DNA of 64,000 nt from Dinghuibacter sp035492835. GTDB lineage: Bacteria; Bacteroidota; Bacteroidia; Chitinophagales; Chitinophagaceae. Where the stretch lies: the NCBI RefSeq assembly GCF_035492835.1, contig NZ_DATJIY010000066.1, positions 18,874 to 82,873 of the forward strand, read 5' to 3'. Made by a program: the position numbers and the translations under genes. Shown piece after piece: positions 24,893 to 33,495 of this stretch; the first letter of the stretch is position 1, and the number at the start of each line of letters is the position of its first letter. Under the pieces are notes generated by a model. It had not been told where the DNA came from. It did no database searches and worked only from the letters and a program-made list of their open reading frames with translations.

Positions 24893-25338
24893 AAGCATTA
24901 TTGGAGAAATACTGGCAGGCGGAGACAAGCCTGGAGGAAGAGCAACGGCTGCGGGCGTATTTCCGCGGGTCGTCGGTCGACCCTTCGCTCCGGGAGTACC
25001 GGGCGGTATTTGGCTACTTCGGCGAGCCCGTGGCGGTCACGCTCCCGCCGGACTTCGACGAGCGGATGATGGCGCGGTTGCAGGCGCCGGTACGGCGATT
25101 GTATCATCGCGGATGGATGTACGCGGCGGCGGCGGTTGTGGGGGTCTGCCTGGTGATGCAGCTGACGCGCCCTGCCGCTCCTCCGGTCACTGACACCTAC
25201 CAGGACCCCGCCCAGGCTTTTGCCGCCGTGCAACAGGCGCTCCGCGTGGTGTCGAACCGGATGAACAAGGGGAAGGAAATGACCCGGGCCGGTATGACCC
25301 GTCTTTCCAACAATTATCATTTGGCTTTTACAAACTGA
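24880..25338 (+). CDS. Anti-sigma factor (membrane-bound, short)
   Basis: 152 residues. The N-terminus 'ALLEKYWQAETSLEEEQRLRAYF' is the helical signature seen in anti-sigma proteins that pair with ECF factors and DUF4252 proteins. One transmembrane segment lies near residues 79-97 ('GWMYAAAAVVGVCLVM'), and the periplasmic tail of about 50 residues contains 'AFAAVQQALRVVSNRMNKG', characteristic of this family. It overlaps the sigma gene by 13 bp, indicating translational coupling. Confidence 0.88.
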   Translation: MEDIKALLEKYWQAETSLEEEQRLRAYFRGSSVDPSLREYRAVFGYFGEPVAVTLPPDFDERMMARLQAPVRRLYHRGWMYAAAAVVGVCLVMQLTRPAAPPVTDTYQDPAQAFAAVQQALRVVSNRMNKGKEMTRAGMTRLSNNYHLAFTN

Positions 25339-25345
25339 TTTTTTT

Positions 25346-25861
25346 ATGAAATCGAGCTTATTAATAGTAGTGCTGCTGGTGATTGGCCATGGCGCCTTTG
25401 CCCAGGACGATGCGATCGGAAAATTTTTTGGAAAATATCTCGACGACAGCCGGTTTACCGTGGTTTCCGTGAGCCCGAAGATGTTCCAGCTGATGGGCAG
25501 CATCAAGTGGGATACGGTTTCGGGAGACGTCAGACAGGCGGTGCAGAAGCTCCAGAGCTTCCGGATGCTGAGCACCGAAACGACCCCCCGGCTGTTCTAT
25601 AAGGAATTCCTTTCCCGGATCGACCGGACACAATACGAAGACCTGATCACCGTCCGTGACAAGGACGACGACACCCGGTTTATGGTAAAAGAAGACGGGA
25701 AGGTCATCCACGAATTGCTGATGATTTCCGTGGACGAAAAGGGCTTCACGTTTATCAGCTTTGTCGGGGATATCAACCTGGATGCGTTATCCAGGCTGGG
25801 TACCGACATGGACATCAAGGGAATGGGCCAACTCAAAAACGCAAAAGTAAAAAAGCCATGA
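25346..25861 (+). CDS. DUF4252-family exported protein (first of two)
   Basis: 171 residues with a signal peptide (SSLLIVVLLVIGHGAFAQ) and no lipobox Cys. The body follows the DUF4252 pattern: 'IGKFFGKYLDDSRFTVVSVSPKMFQL' near the start and 'GKVIHELLMISVDEKGFTFISFVGDINLDALSRL' near the end. Such proteins accompany ECF sigma/anti-sigma pairs and are thought to be periplasmic; their function is unknown. It is 7 bp after the anti-sigma gene and shares an ATGA with the next DUF4252 gene. Confidence 0.92.
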   Translation: MKSSLLIVVLLVIGHGAFAQDDAIGKFFGKYLDDSRFTVVSVSPKMFQLMGSIKWDTVSGDVRQAVQKLQSFRMLSTETTPRLFYKEFLSRIDRTQYEDLITVRDKDDDTRFMVKEDGKVIHELLMISVDEKGFTFISFVGDINLDALSRLGTDMDIKGMGQLKNAKVKKP

Positions 25862-26328
25862 AACAACTATTATCTGCCATCTGCGTGATGGTCTGCTGCA
25901 GCGCCTGCGCACAGCAAAACGCCCTGGACAAGTTCTATGACCAGTACAAGTCCAGTGACGCGCTCACCGGGTCGATATCCATCAGCCCGGGCTTCTGGTT
26001 GAGCACCAGCTTCTCGTCCCCGGCCGATGAGAAGTGGAAGGACAAGGTCACCAACCTGCGCCTGCTGATCCTCGACGGGAAAAAGACACCCGGCGCGGCC
26101 GTGGACGCATCCGACCTCGCCCGCAAGCTCAGGGACGGTCACTTCGACGACCTGGTGAACGTCCGCAAGGGGCACCAGCTTTTCCAGGTGCTGGGCCGGG
26201 AATCCGACGGCATTTACAGCCAATTGGTTCTGCTGATGCGCGGAGACGACGACGGCGTCGTCTTTGCAGAGATCGACGGGAAGTTCACTTCGCACGACGT
26301 CGAAACCATACAAGGGTCCTTGCACTAA
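25858..26328 (+). CDS. DUF4252-family lipoprotein (second of two)
   Basis: 156 residues with an N-terminal signal and a likely lipobox (CSAC, Cys17 region). 'ALDKFYDQYKSSDALTGSISISPGFWL' and the C-terminal 'IYSQLVLLMRGDDDGVVFAEIDGKFTSHDV' match the DUF4252 pattern of its upstream paralogue. ATGA overlap shows coupling to the first DUF4252 gene. The pair differs in anchoring: the first looks soluble periplasmic, this one a lipoprotein. Confidence 0.9.
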   Translation: MKQLLSAICVMVCCSACAQQNALDKFYDQYKSSDALTGSISISPGFWLSTSFSSPADEKWKDKVTNLRLLILDGKKTPGAAVDASDLARKLRDGHFDDLVNVRKGHQLFQVLGRESDGIYSQLVLLMRGDDDGVVFAEIDGKFTSHDVETIQGSLH

Positions 26329-26361
26329 TCGGGAGAAATCCGTACCTTATAGGTAGCGCAA

Positions 26362-26925
26362 ATGACCCTCGCTGCCCATGATATGACACAAACCATCGGC
26401 ACATTGCAGTTCGGCGATGTTGCATTCGACCTCGAGAAGACAAACCTGTACGGCATCCTGGAGCCCCATGGCCACATGACCTGGTGGATCGAGCTTTTCC
26501 CCCCGGGGGAAGACGACTACATCATGTTCAATGCCCTGACCTTCGACGGTGTATTTTCGCCAAACGGGCTGAGCGGCCGCTCCTGCAGCGGCGACGCCAT
26601 CGAGCTCGATCTCTATGAGCATACCGTCCGCGTGAACGGCGAGGACCGTTTCCTCGACACCGTCGACATGACGTTCGGGGATTGGGACACCGTCGGTCAG
26701 TGCATACCGATAAGGGGCCGCGGTCTGGTGCAGGACGAGCATGGGAGCGGGCCCATCCCATACGCCTTCGACGCCCTCCTTCCCTTCGAAGGACTGAATA
26801 TTTTCGAGACGTCCAGGGAGGAAGCGCACCGTTTTCTCACCACCCATCTGGGCCGCCGCCCGGTGACGCTGAAGTTCGAAACGGCGCCCAGCGGTCTGCG
26901 GGCGATGTTCAGCGGACAGTTCTGA
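26362..26925 (+). CDS. Hypothetical cytosolic protein
   Basis: 187 residues (or 180 from the ATG at 26383, where 'MTQTIGTLQFGDVAF' begins). Acidic, beta-strand-rich, no signal or membrane segment. 'HGHMTWWIELFPPGEDDYIMFNALTF' and 'YEHTVRVNGEDRFLDTVDMTFGDWD' look like successive sheets of a compact barrel or jelly roll. I do not recognise a family. It stands alone behind the DUF4252 genes, with its 3' end overlapping the GluQ-type gene by 17 bp. Confidence 0.65.
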   Translation: MTLAAHDMTQTIGTLQFGDVAFDLEKTNLYGILEPHGHMTWWIELFPPGEDDYIMFNALTFDGVFSPNGLSGRSCSGDAIELDLYEHTVRVNGEDRFLDTVDMTFGDWDTVGQCIPIRGRGLVQDEHGSGPIPYAFDALLPFEGLNIFETSREEAHRFLTTHLGRRPVTLKFETAPSGLRAMFSGQF

Positions 26926-27724
26926 GGATGCCCTCGAGCATTCCATGGATACGGTCATAGACCTTGTCAGCGGGTACGCCTTTTTTCCGCATGGATTGGA
27001 TGGACGTCGAGCCGGCGGATTTGGAGAGCTTGTGACCGGCGGAGTCGGTGAGTAAAGGGTGGTGGAAAAAGGTTATGTTTTCGAAATGGGGCTCGTTCAG
27101 CGTTTGCGCCAGGTAAAGTTGCGCGAGCGTGGAGTTCCACAGGTCTTCGCCCCTTACTATGATGGTCGTTTTGAAGTGCAGGTCGTCGATGACCGACGTC
27201 AGTTGATAGGCGGGGAAGCCGTCTTTTTTACGGACGACGAAGTCGCGCATGTCTTCCGGGAGCGCGGCCCGGACCCCGTCGCCGTGCGATGCCTCCTTCA
27301 CGGTGAGCACCCTGTCGTCGGTGGCGATCCGCCAGTTAACGTCATTCGTCTCCAGGGGGATGTGTTTGTCCTTGCAGGCGCAGGCCCTTTGCTGGAGCTG
27401 CGCACGGGAGCACACGCAGGCGTAGAGACGCGGTCGTAGCTTTTGCAGGGCCTGCTCGTACAGGCTCATCCGGTGTATCTGCGCGTACGCCGCTTTGTAG
27501 TCCTCCAGGTTTTCCGGGCCCTCGTCCCAATCGATTCCCAGGTATTGCAGCGTGTCGAAAATGTCCCGTACGTATTCCTCGCTGACGCGGTCGCGGTCCA
27601 TGTCGTCGATCCGGAGCAGCACGCCGGCGCCGTAGCGCTGCGCGATCCTTTTCGTGAGCGCGAAGGAGAGGGCGTTGCCGAGGTGCAGGAAGCCACTGGG
27701 GGTGGGGGCGAGGCGGGTTTTCAT
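26909..27724 (-). CDS. gluQ: Glutamyl-Q tRNA(Asp) synthetase-like protein (truncated GluRS)
   Basis: 271 residues from the ATG that overlaps the upstream stop (ATGA). It has the class I synthetase HIGH-type motif (PTPSGFLHLGN) at the N-terminus, 'LRIDDMDRDRV' and 'GIDWDEGP' typical of glutamyl enzymes, a zinc-like Cys cluster (CVC...CAC), and a KMSKS variant (HKLSKS), then stops without an anticodon-binding domain. That is the architecture of GluQRS, which glutamylates queuosine in tRNA(Asp). Its two operon partners are a glutamine amidotransferase and a metallophosphoesterase, not the DksA known from other phyla. Confidence 0.88.
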   Translation of the reverse strand: MKTRLAPTPSGFLHLGNALSFALTKRIAQRYGAGVLLRIDDMDRDRVSEEYVRDIFDTLQYLGIDWDEGPENLEDYKAAYAQIHRMSLYEQALQKLRPRLYACVCSRAQLQQRACACKDKHIPLETNDVNWRIATDDRVLTVKEASHGDGVRAALPEDMRDFVVRKKDGFPAYQLTSVIDDLHFKTTIIVRGEDLWNSTLAQLYLAQTLNEPHFENITFFHHPLLTDSAGHKLSKSAGSTSIQSMRKKGVPADKVYDRIHGMLEGILRTVR

Positions 27725-28443
27725 AACCCCGCCTCCCCGAGCCATGTCTTTAGGACCGTCCCCATCAGCCGGTTGCACTCGTCGATGTGCTCCGCGCCGG
27801 CGCGGATGGCCCCGGGCGTTTGGATGTAGGGGCCGGTCTCCGCGAGCTCGGCGGCGCCGTGGGTGAGCATGTCATCAAGCAACGCGGGGGTGACTTCGGG
27901 GTGGAACTGCAACCCTACGACCCGGGCGTTCCATTGGAAGGCCTGGCAGCTGTTGGCGTCGGTGCGGAGACAGTCGGCGGCGCCCGGCGGGATGTCGAAC
28001 TGGTCGCCGTGCCAGTGGAAAACGGTGGGGTGGTCCCGGAAAAGGGAGGGGAGCCAAGAGGGCATGGTCGTACCCTTGGCGACGGCGGGCATGGGGTGAA
28101 CCGGGAACCAGCCGATCTCTTTGTGGGGGGCGCGGTGGACGCGGGCGCCCAGGGCGTCTGCCAGGAGCTGCGCGCCGAGACAGACCCCGAGTATGTGTTT
28201 GTCCGCGGCCAGGCAGTCGCGGAGAAAGGCCTTTTCGCGGGTGAGCCAGGGATGGTCCCGCTCGTCATAGATGCCCATCGGGCCGCCCATGATGACCAGG
28301 GCGTCTATGTCTTCTACGGGTGGTATCCGGGCGTCAGGCTGGAAAAGCGGGGTGGCGGTTACGGCGTGTCCGTGGGTCTGGAGCCACGACAGGATAAAGC
28401 CGGGGCTCTCGAAGGAGACGTGTTGCAGGTAGTGCACTCTCAT
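27721..28443 (-). CDS. Class I glutamine amidotransferase-like protein
   Basis: 240 residues. Nucleophile Cys in 'LGVCLGAQLLA', catalytic His and Glu in 'VGLQFHPEVT', and the oxyanion 'IMGGPMGIYDE' are intact, so it is predicted to hydrolyse glutamine or act as a related gamma-glutamyl peptidase. No synthase domain is fused and no obvious ammonia acceptor is encoded beside it. Both its ends overlap neighbours by 4 bp (ATGA), placing it in the middle of a tightly coupled three-gene operon. Confidence 0.92.
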   Translation of the reverse strand: MRVHYLQHVSFESPGFILSWLQTHGHAVTATPLFQPDARIPPVEDIDALVIMGGPMGIYDERDHPWLTREKAFLRDCLAADKHILGVCLGAQLLADALGARVHRAPHKEIGWFPVHPMPAVAKGTTMPSWLPSLFRDHPTVFHWHGDQFDIPPGAADCLRTDANSCQAFQWNARVVGLQFHPEVTPALLDDMLTHGAAELAETGPYIQTPGAIRAGAEHIDECNRLMGTVLKTWLGEAGL

Positions 28444-29192
28444 ATCGTCAATACTTTGTCAGGGATGAATCCCTGATGTTCACCGTAGGCGACATAACCC
28501 AGCTGGTTTGTATGCAGGGTGGTGCCGCCGATGGTGAAGTCGGTTATGTTGCAGTGATGATGTCCGTAGATCCAATGGGCGGGGCCCTCCCGCTCGATGA
28601 GACCGCCCAGCTCCACGGCAAAGGCCTGGCTGAGCGCGCTGCCCAGGTACTTGGGGGGATAATGGCGGAAAGTGGGTACGTGGTGGGTGACGACGACGGT
28701 AGGGACGTCGCTTGGTTCCCGGAGGGCTTCCGTGAGGAAGTCCAGACAGGTATCGTGGAGCGCGTTAAAGAGCGGGGCGGTCAGCCGGCCGCCCTGGTAA
28801 CGGATGACGCTGAAGTCGTTCATCCCCCTCTCGATGGACCAGGCGTTCTCGGGGCCGATCCGGGACCAGAGGGTGGTGAAGACCAGGCGGACGGCGTCGA
28901 GGCGAACGGTCGTATCGTTGACCAGGTGTACATTTGGTCTTTTATTGTCGGACAGTCGTCCGGGGGCTACTTCCCAATCGTAATACTCGTGGTTGCCCGG
29001 GAGCCAGTAGACCTGCTCCCAATTCCGGGAGACGAAGTCCCAGAAGTCCTTGTGGCGGCCCTGGCTTCGGAACGGGACGACATCGCCCGCCAGTATAAGC
29101 ATGTCCCCCGCGGGTATCAGCGGGTGACGTTCCAGGAATTCCCTGTTCTCGCGGAATTCGAGGTGCAGGTCGGAGCAGTATTGTAAGACCAC
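28440..29192 (-). CDS. Calcineurin-like metallophosphoesterase
   Basis: 250 residues if translation starts at the GTG at 29190-29192 (then MVLQYCSDLHLEF); no ATG fits, and the open frame further upstream enters the divergent response-regulator gene. Metal-binding motifs are 'SDLHLEF', 'LAGDVV', 'LPGNHEYYD', 'VTHHVP' and 'GHHH', in the order standard for the family. Substrate unknown; the family includes nucleotide and phosphodiester hydrolases. First gene of the operon with the amidotransferase and GluQ-type gene. Confidence 0.9.
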   Translation of the reverse strand: MVLQYCSDLHLEFRENREFLERHPLIPAGDMLILAGDVVPFRSQGRHKDFWDFVSRNWEQVYWLPGNHEYYDWEVAPGRLSDNKRPNVHLVNDTTVRLDAVRLVFTTLWSRIGPENAWSIERGMNDFSVIRYQGGRLTAPLFNALHDTCLDFLTEALREPSDVPTVVVTHHVPTFRHYPPKYLGSALSQAFAVELGGLIEREGPAHWIYGHHHCNITDFTIGGTTLHTNQLGYVAYGEHQGFIPDKVLTI

Positions 29193-29231
29193 CAGGGCAA
29201 ATATGAGGAATAAAATGGTATCTTTCTGATA

Positions 29232-29939
29232 ATGCAACCTTCCTACGCCTGCATAATCGTCGACGACGATGAAGTGGACCGGCTCACCACTGTCAGTTTT
29301 GTGGAACGCTTTCCCTTTTTGGAAATAAAGGGTATTTGCTCCTCCGCCTACGAGGCCCTGGGCGAAGCCCGAAAAAGCAAGCCCGACGTGCTTTTCCTGG
29401 ATGTGGACATGCCCGGTATGGATGGGCTCGAGCTCCGGGAGTCGCTGCTGGGAATTCCCGCCTGCATCTTTATCACGTCTTATCCCGAATACGCCGTCGA
29501 CGCCTTCGACCGGTCGGCCCTCGATTTTCTGGTCAAGCCCATCCGGGCTGACCGTTTTGCGTCGGCCATGGAGAGGCTGAAGCAGTACCTCGAAGCCCGC
29601 CGGAAGTCGGACCTCTACGACTTTTCCCTGAACGTGGACACGATCTTTATCAAAGAGGGCTACGACCATATTAAACTCAAGCTCCAGGACATCCTTTACC
29701 TGGAGGCGCTCAAGGATTATACCGGGATCATCACCTCCCAGAAAAAACACTGCGTCCTTTCTCCGCTGGGCGCCCTGCTAAAGGAGGAAGCTTTCCGGTC
29801 CTTTGTCCGCATCCACCGCAGCTATGCCGTGCAAAAAAGTTATGTCCGGCAGGTGACGCCCTCCCAGGTGACGGTGTACAACACGCCCCTCCCGGTGGGA
29901 CGGCAGTATAAGGACAATGTAAAATTGCTGCTGGAATGA
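29232..29939 (+). CDS. LytTR-type response regulator
   Basis: 235 residues. Receiver domain with acidic pocket 'VDDDEVD', phospho-acceptor Asp57 (FLDVDMPG) and the Lys in 'FLVKPI'; C-terminal LytTR DNA-binding domain ('IFIKEGYDHIKLKLQDILYLEALKDY', 'FVRIHRSYAV'). The stop overlaps the start of a histidine kinase gene by ATGA, so they are partners. A TATCTTTC box is 5 nt before the ATG, suggesting a leaderless message. Divergent from the metallophosphoesterase by 39 bp. Confidence 0.95.
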   Translation: MQPSYACIIVDDDEVDRLTTVSFVERFPFLEIKGICSSAYEALGEARKSKPDVLFLDVDMPGMDGLELRESLLGIPACIFITSYPEYAVDAFDRSALDFLVKPIRADRFASAMERLKQYLEARRKSDLYDFSLNVDTIFIKEGYDHIKLKLQDILYLEALKDYTGIITSQKKHCVLSPLGALLKEEAFRSFVRIHRSYAVQKSYVRQVTPSQVTVYNTPLPVGRQYKDNVKLLLE

Positions 29940-31924
29940 GGTTCCCCCCGCTTGTCTTTTTGATGGGCGCGGCCTTTGCGGTTACGGCCTTTGCGGGCGC
30001 AGCCGTTGCGCAGAACAAGGCGGCGGTGCTGATAGCCAAACTGCCGGTGACCAAAGACACGGCCAGGGGGTATGTCTATAACGACATATGCAACTTCTAC
30101 GCGTCCTCCCAGGCGGACTCGGGTCTTTATTGGGCCCGCGAAGCCATCCGTTACACCGAAAGCATACACTGGAAAAAGGGGATCGGTTTTTTTCATTCGC
30201 TGGCAGGCCGCATGAACAACGACCTGGCCCGGTATGACGCCGCCCTGAAGGAATTCGACACGGCGATGTCGATATTCATCGCGATCAGGGACACCGCCAA
30301 GATGATCTCCACGATCAACGACATCGGCGTGTCCTATATGAACCGCTCCAGGTTCGACCAGGCGGCGCCATACTTTTTCCAGGCGCTCAGCCTGGCAGAG
30401 GCAAAGGGTAACAAGAGCCTCGCGGCCGTGGCCAACAGCAACATCTCCGATTTGTATTACGCCCAGAGCGACTGGCAAAGGGCCATCCGTTACGATACGC
30501 TGGCGATCGGCCTTTATGGCGAGGTCAGGGATTCCACCGGTCTCGCCAATGGGTATCTCGGGCTTGCCAACGCCTACCTGAAAACCAGCGATACGGCCGG
30601 CGCCAGGACCTATTATGCCAAGGCGGCCGCCATGGAAAAGGCGGTCGGCAATGACTTCGGCCTCGCCGAGGTGTATACCAACGAAGCGGTAACGCGCAGC
30701 CGCGTCCCCGACGCGCTTGCCGAACAGCTGCGGGCCCAGGCCATCTGGGACCGGGTGAGCCCCCTGCACAGCATTTCCATCAATAATACGGGCAACATCG
30801 GGCTGTCCTATAAAGCCCTGGCGACAGCGGATACGCCCGCCAACCGGGAATTGCTCCACAAAGCCGAAACCTATATGCTCAAAGCCATCGACATGAGCCG
30901 GAAGGTGGCGGACAGCGGCGGAGTCGCCTATTTTACCGGCGTGCTCGCGGAGTTGCAGGGGCTGATGGGGGATTATAAAGACGCCTACGAGAATTTTCAC
31001 AAATACCAGGACGAAGAGGACAGCCTTCACTCCCAGGAAAGCAAGAACAAGCTGGCAGAGCTGGAGGAGCTACACGAGGTCGCCCTGCGCGATAAGCAGA
31101 TCGAGATCACGCGGCTCAACCTCCTGGCGGAAAAACGCCGCCGTCTGGTCCTGATCGTCGGGCTTTGCCTGGTGGGCGTGATCGGGGTGCTGCTTTTCTT
31201 CCAGAACCGCGCCAGGCAGCGCACCAACGTCCAGCTCCGCCGGCTCAACAAGGACCTCGCCGCCGCCGAAAAGGTCAAAGCCAAATTCTTCGCTATCCTC
31301 AGCCACGACCTCCGGAGCCCCATCGCCGGTTTTATCAACTTCATCAACCTCCAGCGGGCCAAGCCCGACCTCCTCAACGCCGCAAAGGTCGCCGCCCACC
31401 AGCAAAAGATCGCCGACTATGCCGAAGGCCTGCTGAGCAGCATGGAGGCGATGCTCCTCTGGAGCAAGGGACAGATGGAAAGCTTCACCCCGGAATCGCG
31501 CCCCGTTCCGGTGAGCGCGCTCTTCCGGCACCTAGCCATATTTTTCGCGGGCCAGGAGAACTTGTTGTCGTTTGTAGAAGAGGGGGAGCTGACGCTCTAT
31601 TCAGATGATAACTATGTCAAGACCATCCTGCACAACCTCACCGCCAATGCGCTCCGCGCCGTCGCTGCCCAGCCGGGCGGGCGGGTGGAGTGCCGGGCAT
31701 TTGCGTCTGGCGGGCGCGTCGCCCTTGAAATCCGCGACAACGGGCCGGGGATGACGCACGAGCAGCTCCGGGCGATCGAGGAGGACCGGCCGCTCAGCCA
31801 ATCCTCCCGCGGATTTGGGTTGCATATCGTCCGGGACCTCGCGCGGGCGATCGGTTGTCGCATCAGCGTCACTTCCGAGATCGGCGCGGGGACGACATTC
31901 CATCTCGGGTTTGCCGCTGCTTAA
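29936..31924 (+). CDS. TPR-containing membrane histidine kinase (HisKA type)
   Basis: 662 residues. Signal peptide, a periplasmic region of TPR repeats (about 30-370, e.g. 'AAPYFFQALSLAEAKGN', 'ARTYYAKAAAMEKAVGN'), a transmembrane helix near 400 ('LVLIVGLCLVGVIGVLLFF'), a short coiled coil, then HisKA with phospho-acceptor His457 ('ILSHDLRSPIAGF') and the ATPase domain ('NLTANALRAV', 'DNGPGM', 'GFGLHIV'). It overlaps its LytTR response regulator by ATGA. A HisKA kinase paired with a LytTR regulator is less usual than a LytS-type kinase. The 3' end overlaps the convergent SusD gene by 4 bp. Confidence 0.94.
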   Translation: MRFPPLVFLMGAAFAVTAFAGAAVAQNKAAVLIAKLPVTKDTARGYVYNDICNFYASSQADSGLYWAREAIRYTESIHWKKGIGFFHSLAGRMNNDLARYDAALKEFDTAMSIFIAIRDTAKMISTINDIGVSYMNRSRFDQAAPYFFQALSLAEAKGNKSLAAVANSNISDLYYAQSDWQRAIRYDTLAIGLYGEVRDSTGLANGYLGLANAYLKTSDTAGARTYYAKAAAMEKAVGNDFGLAEVYTNEAVTRSRVPDALAEQLRAQAIWDRVSPLHSISINNTGNIGLSYKALATADTPANRELLHKAETYMLKAIDMSRKVADSGGVAYFTGVLAELQGLMGDYKDAYENFHKYQDEEDSLHSQESKNKLAELEELHEVALRDKQIEITRLNLLAEKRRRLVLIVGLCLVGVIGVLLFFQNRARQRTNVQLRRLNKDLAAAEKVKAKFFAILSHDLRSPIAGFINFINLQRAKPDLLNAAKVAAHQQKIADYAEGLLSSMEAMLLWSKGQMESFTPESRPVPVSALFRHLAIFFAGQENLLSFVEEGELTLYSDDNYVKTILHNLTANALRAVAAQPGGRVECRAFASGGRVALEIRDNGPGMTHEQLRAIEEDRPLSQSSRGFGLHIVRDLARAIGCRISVTSEIGAGTTFHLGFAAA

Positions 31925-33495
31925 TACCCCGGATTCTGACTCAGGTTCGGGTTGTTGTCCCGGTCGTTTTGGGGGATGGGATATAAAAGCTTGCTGGCGG
32001 TGACCTGGTACCCCAGACTCACGCCCTTGCCGTCGACCTGACCGTTCATCAGGTCGATCGTGTATTGGGCGCCGAAACGGAGGAGGTCATACCAGCGTTC
32101 GCCTTCGAAGGCCAGCTCCAAACGGCGTTCGTTCAGGATGGCCAGGGCGACGTCGGTTTGCGACACGGCGGTCGTCGGGGGGAGGTCGACGCGGGCGCGG
32201 ATGGCGTTCAATAAAGGGATGGCGTCGCTGGTCTGACCGAGGACGTTGAGCGCCTCGGCTTTCAGGAGGATGATGTCCGCCAGGCGGAGGAGGACGAGGT
32301 TGTCGCCGCTGCCGCCGCTCCAGCCGCCGGGCCAGTTACGGCCGATCTTCCAGACGTAGGGAATGGTGTCGGTGGACGCGTAGTGCGTCGGACTGGCGAC
32401 GGGGTTGGCGGAACCGGGGCCGTTGTATTCCCAGGTGATGGAGGACTTGTAACGGACCATGTCGCCGGCGGTCTTGAAGGCTCTTACCAGGTCCTGGGTC
32501 GGCGGCGCAAACTTGACCCAGTATTGTGCCTGTACGGAGGGCGGCAGCATCAGACCCTGGGCGTACCCATGGTCCGGGGTACCCTCGGTGTGCTGCAATT
32601 CAAAGATGGATTCCACGCTGTTTTTATGCTGGCTGTCGAAGAGCCAGTCGAAGTTGGACAGCAAGGCATAGCCGGCCGCGCCGGCGCCCCCGTACTGCGG
32701 GGGCAGTACTTTGTCGCAATAGGTCAGGCAATCCCGGTAGTCGCCGGTCTGCGCGTAGACTTTTGCCAGGACGGCTTCGGCGGCGCCTTGCGTGGCACGG
32801 CTGTGGCTGTCGGCGTTGTCGCTGTAGGCGACCGGCAGGAAGGCCTCGGCGTCCTTGAGGTCCTGTATGATCTGGGCGTACACGCTGTCGACGGGGCTGC
32901 GCGATTTGAGCGTATTGGGGTCGACGGTGATGGTGTGCAATTGCAGGACGACGGGGCCGTAGTTCCGGACAAGATGGGAATAGTGGTATGCCCGCAGGAA
33001 TTTTGCCTCGCCGAGGATCTGCGCCTTACGGGTAGCGGTCAGCGCGGGATCGGTGATGCCCGGCACGTCGTCCAGGATCAGGTTGGTCGCGCCGATATCC
33101 ATGTACAGCTCGTACCAGTCTTCAGATATGGGCTGATTGTCGGTTGCCACGGAGGTGAAGTTATCCACGCCGTCGATGTCGGGGGCGCTTCCCCCCGAGT
33201 AATTGTTGTCCGACCGGACGTCGCCGTCGATCAGGTAATTCCAGTTATAATACCAATACGTGCTGTTGGCCATAAGCGAATAACAACCCACGATCGCCGC
33301 TTCCGCGTCGGCGGCGCTTTTGAAGTCGCCGGAGGTCAGGGTGTTCTGGGGCGTCTGGTTCAAGAAGCTTTTGCTACAGCCGCTCAGGCCGGCGAGCGCG
33401 AGCGCGAGTGCAAGGCAGGCCGCGAGGCCGGGCGCGAGCCGGGGCGCGAGGTCCGCCGTCGGGAAAGGGCAATATCGTCGTTGCATACGCATCAT
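31921..33495 (-). CDS. SusD/RagB-family nutrient-binding lipoprotein
   Basis: 524 residues from the ATG that shares its A with the SusC stop (TAATG); ATGs at 33492 and 33486 are possible too. Lipobox LSGC after a very Ala/Leu-rich signal. SusD signatures include 'EAKFLRAYHYSHLVRNYG', 'LLRLADIILLKAEALN' and 'ILNERRLELAFEGERWYDLLRF', with the C-terminal 'YPIPQNDRDNNPNLSQNPGY'. It follows SusC, FecR and an ECF sigma in one direction, an operon for glycan uptake under sigma/anti-sigma control. No degradative enzyme is adjacent. Confidence 0.95.
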   Translation of the reverse strand: MMRMQRRYCPFPTADLAPRLAPGLAACLALALALAGLSGCSKSFLNQTPQNTLTSGDFKSAADAEAAIVGCYSLMANSTYWYYNWNYLIDGDVRSDNNYSGGSAPDIDGVDNFTSVATDNQPISEDWYELYMDIGATNLILDDVPGITDPALTATRKAQILGEAKFLRAYHYSHLVRNYGPVVLQLHTITVDPNTLKSRSPVDSVYAQIIQDLKDAEAFLPVAYSDNADSHSRATQGAAEAVLAKVYAQTGDYRDCLTYCDKVLPPQYGGAGAAGYALLSNFDWLFDSQHKNSVESIFELQHTEGTPDHGYAQGLMLPPSVQAQYWVKFAPPTQDLVRAFKTAGDMVRYKSSITWEYNGPGSANPVASPTHYASTDTIPYVWKIGRNWPGGWSGGSGDNLVLLRLADIILLKAEALNVLGQTSDAIPLLNAIRARVDLPPTTAVSQTDVALAILNERRLELAFEGERWYDLLRFGAQYTIDLMNGQVDGKGVSLGYQVTASKLLYPIPQNDRDNNPNLSQNPGY

